Assembly (NCBI GenBank): GCA_003260075.1
Contig: QLIY01000447.1
Span: 63,225 to 127,224 of the forward strand
Direction of reading: 5' to 3'
Source of the DNA: Phallusia mammillata
Taxonomy: Eukaryota; Chordata; Ascidiacea; Phlebobranchia; Ascidiidae
DNA length: 64,000 nucleotides
Below, one piece after another: positions 12,040 to 23,812 of this stretch. A program made the translations under genes and the position numbers. The notes beneath the pieces are model-generated. The model saw only the letters and a program-made list of their open reading frames with translations, was not told the origin of the DNA and made no database searches. How positions within the stretch are numbered: the stretch's first letter is position 1; the number at the start of each line of letters is the position of its first letter.

Positions 12040-12520
12040 AGAACCTAACAGAACGTTGTACAGGACGACATAAATAATTCGTTGTCCAATTACCAGAACG
12101 TATAAAAGCATTCAAAATCTAGAAACGGACCAAAAATCCGGTATTGTTTATTCTGGTATTTCGTTCTAGACATTAACAAAGACTTGCTTGAATATCGCAG
12201 CGTTGTGTCAAAGATGTAAAGGCTCCAACGGCGTTGTTCTTGAGTGGTCTGTTTAATTTTAAATAACAAATGTCATGTGACGAATTACCCATCTAATAAT
12301 AGTTATGGTTTGGTGTAACTTTATTTCATTGTTCATTTAAGTTTCCAGGATTGTTAACATCACAGATAGATATTCTTTTTTTAAGACCAAAATCTAAAAA
12401 CTACCGTTAAAACTTAATTTGGTCAGACCGGAACAAAATAAAAATATCAGAACAGGAAATGAACAACGTAAAAAACAAATTGCTCGTAATGAAAAACGTT
12501 ATTTTGCTTCGCTTCATTCG
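12040..12520. repeat. Dispersed repeat family member (copy also near 33570-34010)
   Basis: It carries the motifs ccggtat, tttcgttctag, ggtcagaccgg, aaaatatc and a run of gtaatgaaaaacgttatttt. The same order of motifs occurs, diverged, at about 33570-34010. It looks like an old non-autonomous element with palindromic CCGGTATT/AATACCGG themes. Ends were not defined. Confidence 0.5.
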
Positions 12521-13440
12521 GGTAAACCACTAGTTGAAGTGATCTGTTTACAAGAAGTTTTGTTTCCGTTTATTAAGGTCTATTTCACTTGCTTTCACCC
12601 CATGGGTCGGTGGGATAAAAACGGGCCAGCAAGCTTGTAACACAAATGATGTAATGTTCGCATTGACGTCATGGGTAGAGCTGCCATGGCCTACGCTACG
12701 TCAGGCCACGTTTGAATTGCATTACTCTTGGTGGCTGAATAAACAAATTAACCCAAAGACTGGACTATTGCTGTTAGTACAATCAGGAAGCGCAAGTCGC
12801 AGGACACGTAATACACATTTCCTACAAGCTTGGACCCTTTCTCTTTGCCTGAAGTGAGAGTTTATTTTAGAAATTAAGAAAAAAATAGAAGTTTTTGAAA
12901 GGGGTCGCAAGGTACATTTGGTTGCAAAAAGGGGTCGCGACATGAATAAAGTTGAAAATCACTGCTCTAATGGAATTAGATAGTCACTGCTCAGAATAAG
13001 GTGAAAGTTCATGCAAAAAACAACAACAGCGAAATAAAGATCTTTTGCAGATTATTTGAACTGTCAACAGTTATTGTAAAACTAGAATGTGACCCAAAAA
13101 TCAGAACGTTCATAACTCTCCATACATTTCGATCCCGGTTTAAACCTACATTGAGGTTACGTAGGAGGCAGAATCTTCAAAAAAAAATTGCACAAAGCGG
13201 CCATAACCGATTTTGGGGGGCTTTACTAATAAGACATTGCGGAATTACAGCACCCCTATGAATTTCGGAAACGAGCCGACATTCCTCAAAACAGAAACAG
13301 AATGTTTATTTATCTAAAAAAAATGTTGTCGAATTATGACGGAATTGGACACCTATTTAATGTCATCTCAAAACAGGGAAAGCACCAATCGGTGGTAGTA
13401 AAAAATGGAAACATAAAAAATCATTTAGAAAAGAAGCAAG
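12521..13440. other. No recognisable gene
   Basis: Contains ggggtcgcaaggt/ggggtcgcgac and ends of the form gttgaaaatcactgctcta near 12880-12970, probably the right end of another hAT-like MITE. The rest shows nothing identifiable. Confidence 0.4.
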
Positions 13441-13551
13441 AAACTCGCGAAACTTAGCGGATGCCAATCCGTTCGTTTTCCGGCGGAACTGGTTGGGACG
13501 ACTTATAAAGCACAAGTCGCACCCAACGAGGCCCAACAAACACTAAGTTGC
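13441..13551 (+). repeat. Left flank of the satellite: TATA-like segment of the 501-bp unit
   Basis: ttccggcggaactggttggg, gacgacttataaagcacaag and acccaacgaggcccaacaaa match the non-220 part of the 501-bp unit with a few differences. A fragment of the large unit therefore also borders the 220-bp array on its left. Confidence 0.75.
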
Positions 13552-15716
13552 TCCTTCTGTTTGTGGTTTGCGGGAAGGTGCTGCAATTGTTGGTACAGAA
13601 AACGTTTTGTCACGTGAGCAAATGCACGGAAACAAGAGCACGTCCAGCGACGAGGCATAAGGCGATAACGTTGCGACGGGATGTCGCAATTGCGCAGGCG
13701 AACGCTACTAGACATCGTCTCCACACGACCGTCTATAGCGGGCATTGGGCTGTTCGTCAATTCTCCAAACAAACTTCTGTTTGTGGTTTGCGGGAAGGTA
13801 CTGCAATTGTTGGTACAGAAAACGTTTTGTCACGTGAGCAAATGCACGGAAACAAGAGCACGTCCAGCGACGAGGCATAAGGCGATAACGTTGCGACGGG
13901 ATGTCGCAATTGCGCAGGCGAACGCTACTAGACATCGTCTCCACACGACCGTCTATAGCGGGCATTGGGCTGTTCGTCAATTCTCCAAACAAACTTCTGT
14001 TTGTGGTTTGCGGGAAGGTACTGCAATTGTTGGTACAGAAAACGTTTTGTCACGTGAGCAAATGCACGGAAACAAGAGCACGTCCAGCGACGAGGCATAA
14101 GGCGATAACGTTGCGACGGGATGTCGCAATTGCGCAGGCGAACGCTACTAGACATCGTCTCCACACGACCGTCTATAGCGGGCATTGGGCTGTTCGTCAA
14201 TTCTCCAAACAAACTTCTGTTTGTGGTTTGCGGGAAGGTACTGCAATTGTTGGTACAGAAAACGTTTTGTCACGTGAGCAAATGCACGGAAACAAGAGCA
14301 CGTCCAGCGACGAGGCATAAGGCGATAACGTTGCGACGGGATGTCGCAATTGCGCAGGCGAACGCTACTAGACATCGTCTCCACACGACCGTCTATAGCG
14401 GGCATTGGGCTGTTCGTCAATTCTCCAAACAAACTTCTGTTTGTGGTTTGCGGGAAGGTACTGCAATTGTTGGTACAGAAAACGTTTTGTCACGTGAGCA
14501 AATGCACGGAAACAAGAGCACGTCCAGCGACGAGGCATAAGGCGATAACGTTGCGACGGGATGTCGCAATTGCGCAGGCGAACGCTACTAGACATCGTCT
14601 CCACACGACCGTCTATAGCGGGCATTGGGCTGTTCGTCAATTCTCCAAACAAACTTCTGTTTGTGGTTTGCGGGAAGGTACTGCAATTGTTGGTACAGAA
14701 AACGTTTTGTCACGTGAGCAAATGCACGGAAACAAGAGCACGTCCAGCGACGAGGCATAAGGCGATAACGTTGCGACGGGATGTCGCAATTGCGCAGGCG
14801 AACGCTACTAGACATCGTCTCCACACGACCGTCTATAGCGGGCATTGGGCTGTTCGTCAATTCTCCAAACAAACTTCTGTTTGTGGTTTGCGGGAAGGTA
14901 CTGCAATTGTTGGTACAGAAAACGTTTTGTCACGTGAGCAAATGCACGGAAACAAGAGCACGTCCAGCGACGAGGCATAAGGCGATAACGTTGCGACGGG
15001 ATGTCGCAATTGCGCAGGCGAACGCTACTAGACATCGTCTCCACACGACCGTCTATAGCGGGCATTGGGCTGTTCGTCAATTCTCCAAACAAACTTCTGT
15101 TTGTGGTTTGCGGGAAGGTACTGCAATTGTTGGTACAGAAAACGTTTTGTCACGTGAGCAAATGCACGGAAACAAGAGCACGTCCAGCGACGAGGCATAA
15201 GGCGATAACGTTGCGACGGGATGTCGCAATTGCGCAGGCGAACGCTACTAGACATCGTCTCCACACGACCGTCTATAGCGGGCATTGGGCTGTTCGTCAA
15301 TTCTCCAAACAAACTTCTGTTTGTGGTTTGCGGGAAGGTACTGCAATTGTTGGTACAGAAAACGTTTTGTCACGTGAGCAAATGCACGGAAACAAGAGCA
15401 CGTCCAGCGACGAGGCATAAGGCGATAACGTTGCGACGGGATGTCGCAATTGCGCAGGCGAACGCTACTAGACATCGTCTCCACACGACCGTCTATAGCG
15501 GGCATTGGGCTGTTCGTCAATTCTCCAAACAAACTTCTGTTTGTGGTTTGCGGGAAGGTACTGCAATTGTTGGTACAGAAAACGTTTTGTCACGTGAGCA
15601 AATGCACGGAAACAAGAGCACGTCCAGCGACGAGGCATAAGGCGATAACGTTGCGACGGGATGTCGCAATTGCGCAGGCGAACGCTACTAGACATCGTCT
15701 CCACACGACCGTCTAT
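13552..15716 (+). repeat. Tandem array of about ten 220-bp units
   Basis: atgtcgcaattgcgcaggcg occurs at 13681 and every 220 bp to 15661. The copies look identical except the first (aaggtgctgc rather than aaggtactgc). A unit contains a CACGTG E-box, gcgggaaggt and the border cttctgtttgtggtttgcgg. Because 220 is not a multiple of three, the repeated 139-residue plus and 94-residue minus frames cross units in changing frame and are not genes. The array breaks at 15716 within a unit. Confidence 0.95.
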
Positions 15717-15957
15717 AGGAGCAAGAGAGGAGAGCAATGCTGGAGCAGGATGCCCCAGTACTGCGCCCTCCCTCGTCCAAGAGGAGCGGAGCTGGTCCGT
15801 AGCTTGTCAGGAGGCCATGGTACTTGTGCAACGCAAGCTTCCACGACACCACAAAGCAAAGTGCGTAAGCACTTGCTAAGCAGTGACGCGTCGAGCTCCA
15901 AAGCAGCAAGACTTCACCTCCCAAAAGCTTACCGAAAAGGGAAAAAATGCCCCTTTT
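15717..15957. other. 241-bp unique insert between the two satellite arrays
   Basis: The sequence from gagcaagagaggagagcaat to the short palindrome aaaagggaaaaaatgccccttt occurs nowhere else in the window. It replaces part of a 220-bp unit (the text resumes at caattctccaaacaaacttc). It does not resemble a tRNA, 5S rRNA or snRNA that I can recognise. It may be an insertion or a unit from a different array. Confidence 0.55.
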
Positions 15958-18762
15958 CAATTCTCCAAACAAACTTCTGTTTGTGGTTTGCGGGAAGGTG
16001 CTGCAATTGTTGGTACAGAAAACGTTTTGTCACGTGAGCAAATGCACGGAAACAAGAGCACGTCCAGCGACGTGGTATAAGGCGGTAACGTTGCGACGGG
16101 ATGTCGCAATTGCGCAGGCGAACGCTCACGCACGTCCAACAGAAAGCCCTCACCACAACTAGACATCGTCTCCACACGACCGTCTAGCGGGCATTGGGCA
16201 GTTCGTTTTCCGGCGGCACTGGTTAGGACGACTTATAAAGCACAAGTCGCACCCAACGAGGCCCAACAAACACGAAGTTGCTCGGTGTCTCGGCTCAGGT
16301 TCCGCGGGAGACCGCCCGTGGAAACATCGGCCAAACGTCGGCGACCGCCTGTTAGCACGACATTTTGTGTTTGTGGGTGCACCACAAACACTCGAAAATG
16401 GAGTCTGATGTGGTTATGACATCGACTCCCTGGTGTGTGGCACGCGGCCTGCCCCCCAAACGGGTCGTGACAAGCAGGACAAGTGATGGAGCGGGAAGGT
16501 GCTGCAATTGTTGGTACAGAAAACGCTTTGTCACGTGAGCAAATGCACGGAAACAAGAGCACGTCCAGCGACGAGGCATAAGGCGATAACGTTGCGACGG
16601 GATGTCGCAATTGCGCAGGCGAACGCTCACGCACGTCCAACAGAAAGCCCTCACCACAACTAGACATCGTCTCCACACGACCGTCTAGCGGGCATTGGGC
16701 AGTTCGTTTTCCGGCGGCACTGGTTAGGACGACTTATAAAGCACAAGTCGCACCCAACGAGGCCCAACAAACACGAAGTTGCTCGGTGTCTCGGCTCAGG
16801 TTCCGCGGGAGACCGCCCGTGGAAACATCGGCCAAACGTCGGCGACCGCCTGTTAGCACGACATTTTGTGTTTGTGGGTGCACCACAAACACTCGAAAAT
16901 GGAGTCTGATGTGGTTATGACATCGACTCCCTGGTGTGTGGCACGCGGCCTGCCCCCCAAACGGGTCGTGACAAGCAGGACAAGTGATGGAGCGGGAAGG
17001 TGCTGCAATTGTTGGTACAGAAAACGCTTTGTCACGTGAGCAAATGCACGGAAACAAGAGCACGTCCAGCGACGAGGCATAAGGCGATAACGTTGCGACG
17101 GGATGTCGCAATTGCGCAGGCGAACGCTCACGCACGTCCAACAGAAAGCCCTCACCACAACTAGACATCGTCTCCACACGACCGTCTAGCGGGCATTGGG
17201 CAGTTCGTTTTCCGGCGGCACTGGTTAGGACGACTTATAAAGCACAAGTCGCACCCAACGAGGCCCAACAAACACGAAGTTGCTCGGTGTCTCGGCTCAG
17301 GTTCCGCGGGAGACCGCCCGTGGAAACATCGGCCAAACGTCGGCGACCGCCTGTTAGCACGACATTTTGTGTTTGTGGGTGCACCACAAACACTCGAAAA
17401 TGGAGTCTGATGTGGTTATGACATCGACTCCCTGGTGTGTGGCACGCGGCCTGCCCCCCAAACGGGTCGTGACAAGCAGGACAAGTGATGGAGCGGGAAG
17501 GTGCTGCAATTGTTGGTACAGAAAACGCTTTGTCACGTGAGCAAATGCACGGAAACAAGAGCACGTCCAGCGACGAGGCATAAGGCGATAACGTTGCGAC
17601 GGGATGTCGCAATTGCGCAGGCGAACGCTCACGCACGTCCAACAGAAAGCCCTCACCACAACTAGACATCGTCTCCACACGACCGTCTAGCGGGCATTGG
17701 GCAGTTCGTTTTCCGGCGGCACTGGTTAGGACGACTTATAAAGCACAAGTCGCACCCAACGAGGCCCAACAAACACGAAGTTGCTCGGTGTCTCGGCTCA
17801 GGTTCCGCGGGAGACCGCCCGTGGAAACATCGGCCAAACGTCGGCGACCGCCTGTTAGCACGACATTTTGTGTTTGTGGGTGCACCACAAACACTCGAAA
17901 ATGGAGTCTGATGTGGTTATGACATCGACTCCCTGGTGTGTGGCACGCGGCCTGCCCCCCAAACGGGTCGTGACAAGCAGGACAAGTGATGGAGCGGGAA
18001 GGTGCTGCAATTGTTGGTACAGAAAACGCTTTGTCACGTGAGCAAATGCACGGAAACAAGAGCACGTCCAGCGACGAGGCATAAGGCGATAACGTTGCGA
18101 CGGGATGTCGCAATTGCGCAGGCGAACGCTCACGCACGTCCAACAGAAAGCCCTCACCACAACTAGACATCGTCTCCACACGACCGTCTAGCGGGCATTG
18201 GGCAGTTCGTTTTCCGGCGGCACTGGTTAGGACGACTTATAAAGCACAAGTCGCACCCAACGAGGCCCAACAAACACGAAGTTGCTCGGTGTCTCGGCTC
18301 AGGTTCCGCGGGAGACCGCCCGTGGAAACATCGGCCAAACGTCGGCGACCGCCTGTTAGCACGACATTTTGTGTTTGTGGGTGCACCACAAACACTCGAA
18401 AATGGAGTCTGATGTGGTTATGACATCGACTCCCTGGTGTGTGGCACGCGGCCTGCCCCCCAAACGGGTCGTGACAAGCAGGACAAGTGATGGAGCGGGA
18501 AGGTGCTGCAATTGTTGGTACAGAAAACGCTTTGTCACGTGAGCAAATGCACGGAAACAAGAGCACGTCCAGCGACGAGGCATAAGGCGATAACGTTGCG
18601 ACGGGATGTCGCAATTGCGCAGGCGAACGCTCACGCACGTCCAACAGAAAGCCCTCACCACAACTAGACATCGTCTCCACACGACCGTCTAGCGGGCATT
18701 GGGCAGTTCGTTTTCCGGCGGCACTGGTTAGGACGACTTATAAAGCACAAGTCGCACCCAAC
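15958..18762 (+). repeat. Tandem array of 501-bp units (about five plus a partial)
   Basis: A partial 220-like unit (15958-16180) leads into units repeating every 501 bp. The plus-strand hallmark ctagacatcgtctccacacg recurs at this spacing up to about 18680. Each unit holds about 200 bp of the 220-bp unit and about 300 bp of new sequence. The new part has gacgacttataaagcacaag (TATA-like), acccaacgaggcc and an inverted repeat, gtgtttgtgg with ccacaaacac around a 5-base loop. The minus-strand 147- and 108-residue frames recur in every unit without family resemblance and are treated as chance frames. Confidence 0.93.
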
Positions 18763-18960
18763 GACGGACACAAACATGAAGTTGCTCGGTGTGTCGGTTC
18801 AGGTTCCGCGGGAGACCACCGGTGGAAACATCGGCCGAACGTCGGCGAGCGCCTGCTAGCACGACATTTTGTGTTTGTGGGTTCGACGCCGTCTTTTCAA
18901 TTCTGTTTGTCGACTTCTGTTTGTGGTTTTTCAGAATGTATCAGAACTGCAATTTGCCAT
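18763..18960 (+). repeat. Diverged right border copy of the 501-bp unit
   Basis: The last copy diverges after cttataaagcacaagtcgca: acaaacatgaagttgctcgg here versus acaaacacgaagttgctcgg in the array, so only this copy has an ATG 50 bp after the TATA-like box. That frame is 27 codons and not recognisable. At about 18915 cttctgtttgtggttt, the border motif of the 220-bp unit, appears once more, suggesting short homologies used in array growth. Confidence 0.6.
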
Positions 18961-21504
18961 GCATTAACCATTTTTTTATCATAGTAAGTAGTTAAAACTC
19001 GTTTAAGATGTTTTTCTCGGTTACGGTATTTTGGGAGGTCGACTGTTTTGCGAGATACGAGATATTCTCACTGCAAAAACGAGGACTTAATGTTATAAAC
19101 TTCCTGAGTTTGTTGAGTGAAATATTGAGAATTATTATATTTTTGTCGTGTTTCGCTTTATATATTTAAGTTTCATATCATTCTGTTTGGTTTCTTCCTC
19201 GCATTGAACAATATTGTAGACGGTTTTAATCCGAGAATTTAGTAGCGATGACCAAGTAAAATTCAATTTTTCGTGATTATATTTGATTAGTAACGCTACG
19301 ATACAAAAGTATCTATGTAAACCCCAGCTGCTTGATGTCGCTGCTGAGCAATAATTTGGACTTTCGCGCGATGTCGCTGTTGAGCAGACATTTAGCGTAA
19401 TGGATGTAACTCCCTTTAGAATTGGTTTGGTTTCCTTGAATTTGTGGAGAAAAACCGCAAACTGGTGCTTGGACCCATATCGTATGATATACCTCTGTTT
19501 GCGCTGGCGTTTTGGTCCCAGTCAACTTACGAGACTGGTGACACACGCTCTATGAGAAAGGCATTACACGTACAGATATTGTGTTGTGCTTTATAATATT
19601 GATTCCAGTTCTGCACATAAAACCCGTACAAAATGAAACCTTCGGTAACACAGAATATTATGACACCTTCCCGAAGTATTATGACACCTTCCCACACTAC
19701 AGTTAATAAATCGTATAAGTCTTAATTTCATTAGTACGTTTGTAATATTTCCAACAACGCTCTGTAAGCGTCGCATACGTTGACTATTCATCACCAGTTC
19801 TAAACAAAAGAAGTTAAACGGAAATAACTATTGCTTTTAATTTGCGCATTCAAAGTTTACAGTTTCGCTCTCGGGTTAGCCTCGGTGTAATGGTATACTT
19901 TTGAACCCTATTGTTTGCACACTAAACAGCGCTTTTGTGTTTGCTTTAGCGGTTTGTCCAAAGCAGTTCAAATATGAACAAATCCACTTAATTTGTTTGC
20001 TCTCGAGTGAGCGTGCTAATATTTAAGCTCATCACAACGTTGACACAATAGTCAAAGTATACGAAGTGTATCATATGGGTTCAAATACACAAAGAAAGAA
20101 GCTGTGTTTCCTTGTTTTCACGGCCTTTTTGAAATCACGTCATTTTGGAATTTACTACTTGAATTTTATAGTGAACTGTAGCTCGGCAAAACGACTAGTC
20201 GCTTTGTAACAAAAGGAACTGCCCTTTAATGCTGGTAATATCGCAATGCGGCGGCAAAAGGAAGTCAATACCCGCAATGTGACATTGCAACGGCACCCAG
20301 CAACAGCAGCAGCAGTAGGCTACCAGCAATGAGGCTGCTGAAACATAACGCCGCCATAGTGCGCTAACCGCAAGGTATAATAAAGCGGCAATGATTTTTG
20401 CCGCCTTTTTTAACGCATTTTGTACAATATACATGTCTAAAACGGCCACTTGGAAAACGAACGAAATGTTTTTTTACTAACCGAGTTATGCGAAACTACT
20501 GCAAAGCCACCGTTAATGCCTGTGTGGGAATTTGTCAGTACTTTTTAAGCTTAAAATATTTAAAGAGATTTAGAATGCCATTTCTTAAAACGCAAAAGAA
20601 GATCAACATACAGTGTCGAAAATGCATGGTATTTATTGTCCCTTCACTTCCTGTAATGCAAAATGCATTTGAATACAAGTCATGCCTGGGACACGTGGAC
20701 ACGTGACCCTGCGTGATTGGCTGCTTACGCAACTACTTCTACACTTGTGCTCATGGCAACCACGGTGAGTTACACAATTTATCAGACGCATTGTCCACCA
20801 TCAGGGACGTATTAACTTAGGCAGAACATTTCCAGTCAAGCGCTCACTTCTTTCCACGCGAATTTGATATGTTTGGAAAGGGGACTTGTATAACAAGCGG
20901 CGTGAAGCGCTTGCGTTCAGTGCAGCCCGAGAAATCACGCTGCCAGGTCTCAAACGCTTTCTTGGTAAGCATGACCATATTTGGTACGCGGAAGAACCGC
21001 TTTAGTCACAAGGGGTCGCTCGTGCAGTGTGGTTTTTCTGGACAAAGAGAGAGAACGTTCTAGAAATCGTGATGCCGCTGCGGATATGACGTCATGTCCT
21101 AATTGACTGCGTGGTTTCCGTGTGGATGACAACACACACGCGTTCGCACGCGGGTTCGATGAACAGGCGGACGTGTCGAGAAGTGGAACTACCGTATTGT
21201 GACGTCACTTCTCGTGTTTATCGACTAAAAAAGTGTCCTAACATATTCACAATGCAGTGATTGCCGATGAAAGACTTCCAGCGCCTGACTTCTTTTCTCG
21301 TTAAAACTTGAGTAAACCTCAAATCAGCATCACACAGTTTGCTGTGCTTATGTTGGCTTCCATACTTCATTGCCAGACAAAGCCACGTGACTCACCTGTT
21401 TCTAAATAACATAAATCGGTTTGAACCTTTTCAAAGTAATTTCGTGTAAAAATGATATAAAAACCCGCTTAAAGCCCGCTCAATTAGGTGCCTAGCAGAC
21501 ATAT
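18961..21504. other. No recognisable gene
   Basis: Several short frames exist on both strands but none has a family signature or credible splice partners. A short ATG exon with donor (atggcaaccacg|gtgagt, 20754) is possible, but no downstream exon could be assigned. A GCAGCAGCAGCAGTAG microsatellite-like stretch lies near 20300. Confidence 0.4.
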
Positions 21505-21509
21505 AGAGC

Positions 21510-21695
21510 AGTGGTCGGCAACCACCTGCGCTGGTCTGCGAGTAGTTCATTACCGGGCCGTATACTTTTTCAGGTTAAATGCTATGCAACAGTTTTGCAC
21601 GTGCATTCCGAGGATGATAAAATAATCTATGTGTTTTTTAAGGGTCTGCGATAAAATTACAGTTTTAAATAGTGCAAAAAAGTTGCGAACCCTTG
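21510..21695. mobile_element. Probable degenerate hAT-type MITE
   Basis: The left end cagtggtcggcaacc resembles hAT termini. The right end gttgcgaacccttg is a diverged inverted match. Flanks atatagag and caataaag agree at only 5 of 8 positions, so the target duplication is weak. Confidence 0.45.
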
Positions 21696-23580
21696 CAATA
21701 AAGTGTTGTGCGTTTTAAATGTTGAATGGATTTATCTACAGTGAAACACAGCAGGCAACTTCTGATTTTCATTCGATATAACGCAAGCGCTTCACAAAGG
21801 AAGTCGTCAAAACCACCAACAGTGTCATGCAATCGCTGACAAGCCTTTTGTCACGTAAGGGATACTTGTTCCAAATTTCAAGTAATCGAAGCGCTCTGTT
21901 GCGAATATGGTGCTCGTCTGCACGCGTGCAGTACAGTATTTCCCGTTTGTCACAACGAGGCCAGGTCGCCCTGAACAGTAACATAAACAACCACGAGGAA
22001 GTTACTGTTGGGGCCTGTCATATCCGATACCTACGAGGTAGCTACGTCCTGTTTTTCAGACTTGTTTGTCACGCCTCATTTCTTACAAGCTATTTACCAC
22101 CGTTTGGCCTTGTAGGAATCAGGAATTCCGCTTTTAGTGTCTCTTTGCTAAAGGTCAAAGAAAAGGCACCTGGAAAGAGAAATTTATACACCCCTTGCTC
22201 AATGTAACAAAGAACAATACATGATTGCCAACATTACGATGCAGATACAACTAACATAAGCCGAATGACTAAACGCCCTTGAACATTGCAGCAACTTAAC
22301 TATTTTTGGAAGCAAAACTACGTGATTGGCATTTATAACGTTTGGAAACTATCGTTTTAAAACATAAGGGCTCAGTGGAGGGATTCATTTTTTTTGTCAG
22401 TCGGTTGTATCAGAAAAGTGATATTTTTCAAATCATTTTGCAGGGTTTGACTTGTTCGTCACTTTGCACATCTTTTAACAAAACATTTGCGAGTTATATT
22501 GGGTATGGAGGCATTTTCTTGTTGTGAAATTTCACCCTAACTTGCAGTTCATAGGTATAGAATGTGGCAATTGCTGTTATTGAATTTCTTAATTTCTGCA
22601 GCTGCTAAAGCGTCACTATTTACGGAAAACAGACGGACTGATGAATCACCGCCAGTCTGCTAATGAACCGTACCAACAATGGCGGCAACTGGTTTTGTGT
22701 TTCTTTTAACTGTTATAGGCTATATGACACCGTTAAAAGATTAACCAAAATTCAAAACCCTTTCCAGGCTAAATCCTTCCAGCATGCCTTCCATAGGCAT
22801 GGCGCACTGTGTGATAAATATGAAAATAAAGTATAGTTTGAAGAGTCCAGTCGCTGTTATTTCGATGATTACCATTTTCTGTTTTAACATAATCCAAAAC
22901 CCAGTGTGTAAAACGCTACATGAAATATTTATTTATGATACTAGTGCGTGTTGTAAATTTGTTATTGCCGCAACACATTTTCGTTTTGCAAACACAGCCT
23001 CAATGTGTTTTGTCTACTCGAATGATTTTACACCATACAACATAATTGATCCAAAATAATTCTGAAATTGCATACTTTAAGGTCGGTACAGGTTTTCAAG
23101 TAACAAACAATTCTTCAAAATGATTATGTCAGGTTAAATATGGTTTGGGATCATGCAAGCATGACAGGAAGCTACCACAGTGCACGCCTCTTATGGCTTG
23201 CCAATCCCACGCATCTATATATGTCTAGCAGTGAGCACAGTACAGGCTCATACACGTGGCTAGTTTTCCGTTTGCTAACGCACTGCATAGCGTGTTCGCT
23301 CTGGAGAAATGTCGCAATAAATTCGTGACTGGTAGGTCTGTTTTATATGCCCCGTGTGTTAACTTTCGACATACTTAGTTATCGAATGTACCCCCATTTT
23401 GACAAACGTTTTTTTTATAAACGGAAAATCAGCATGCTCAGTGCATAACACAGTGTTTTAAATGGTGAGTTAACGGCTTCAAAAAGCAAAATTCTACTCC
23501 ATTCTGATTCGTTATGTTTTATTGAGTTTGCGAACGACAATATGAGTAAAATGTTGTCCTGTAAAGGTTTAGAAACAATG
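21696..23580. other. No recognisable gene
   Basis: The longest frames (21827-22207 plus, 21769-21990 minus) overlap on opposite strands and resemble nothing known. No splice-supported exon chain was found. Confidence 0.4.
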
Positions 23581-23588
23581 TCATAACG

Positions 23589-23804
23589 CAGTGGTTCTCA
23601 AACTTTTTTGGTTGCGACGCCTTTGAAAAAGTTTTCTGGACTTGCGACGCACCAGCAAATAAAAGTTAATGAGGAAACTTTTTATATAAGTTGTGTTTAT
23701 ATTGATACAACAACAAAAAGCCACGAAACGGAACTATTCTGCGACGCACTTGGAAAATGAAACGAAGCACCAGGGCTTCGCGACGTACAGTTTGAGAACA
23801 ACTG
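23589..23804. mobile_element. hAT-type MITE (CAGTGGTTCTCAAAC ends)
   Basis: The left end cagtggttctcaaac and right end gtttgagaacaactg are inverted repeats. tcataacg flanks it perfectly at 23581-23588 and 23805-23812. It is 216 bp with no coding capacity. This terminus is characteristic of hAT-Charlie-type elements. Confidence 0.95.
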
Positions 23805-23812
23805 TCATAACG

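Noticed and set aside
13548-15640. Repeated 139-residue plus-strand and 94-residue minus-strand reading frames
   Set aside because: They arise from the 220-bp tandem repeat, whose length is not a multiple of three; frames exist on both strands at once and resemble no family.
16233-18682. Repeated 147- and 108-residue minus-strand frames
   Set aside because: By-products of the 501-bp satellite unit; two overlapping frames recur together, with no domain, splice support or codon-level conservation beyond copy identity.
13552-18762. CRISPR-like array
   Set aside because: The repeats are whole 220- or 501-bp units with no variable spacers, and this is eukaryotic DNA.
18774-18860. 27-codon frame after the TATA-like box at the satellite border
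   Set aside because: Very short; the ATG is absent in all array copies and the peptide is unrecognisable.
21827-22207. 126-residue plus-strand frame overlapping a 73-residue minus frame
   Set aside because: No family resemblance, no splice-consistent neighbours, and both strands open at once.
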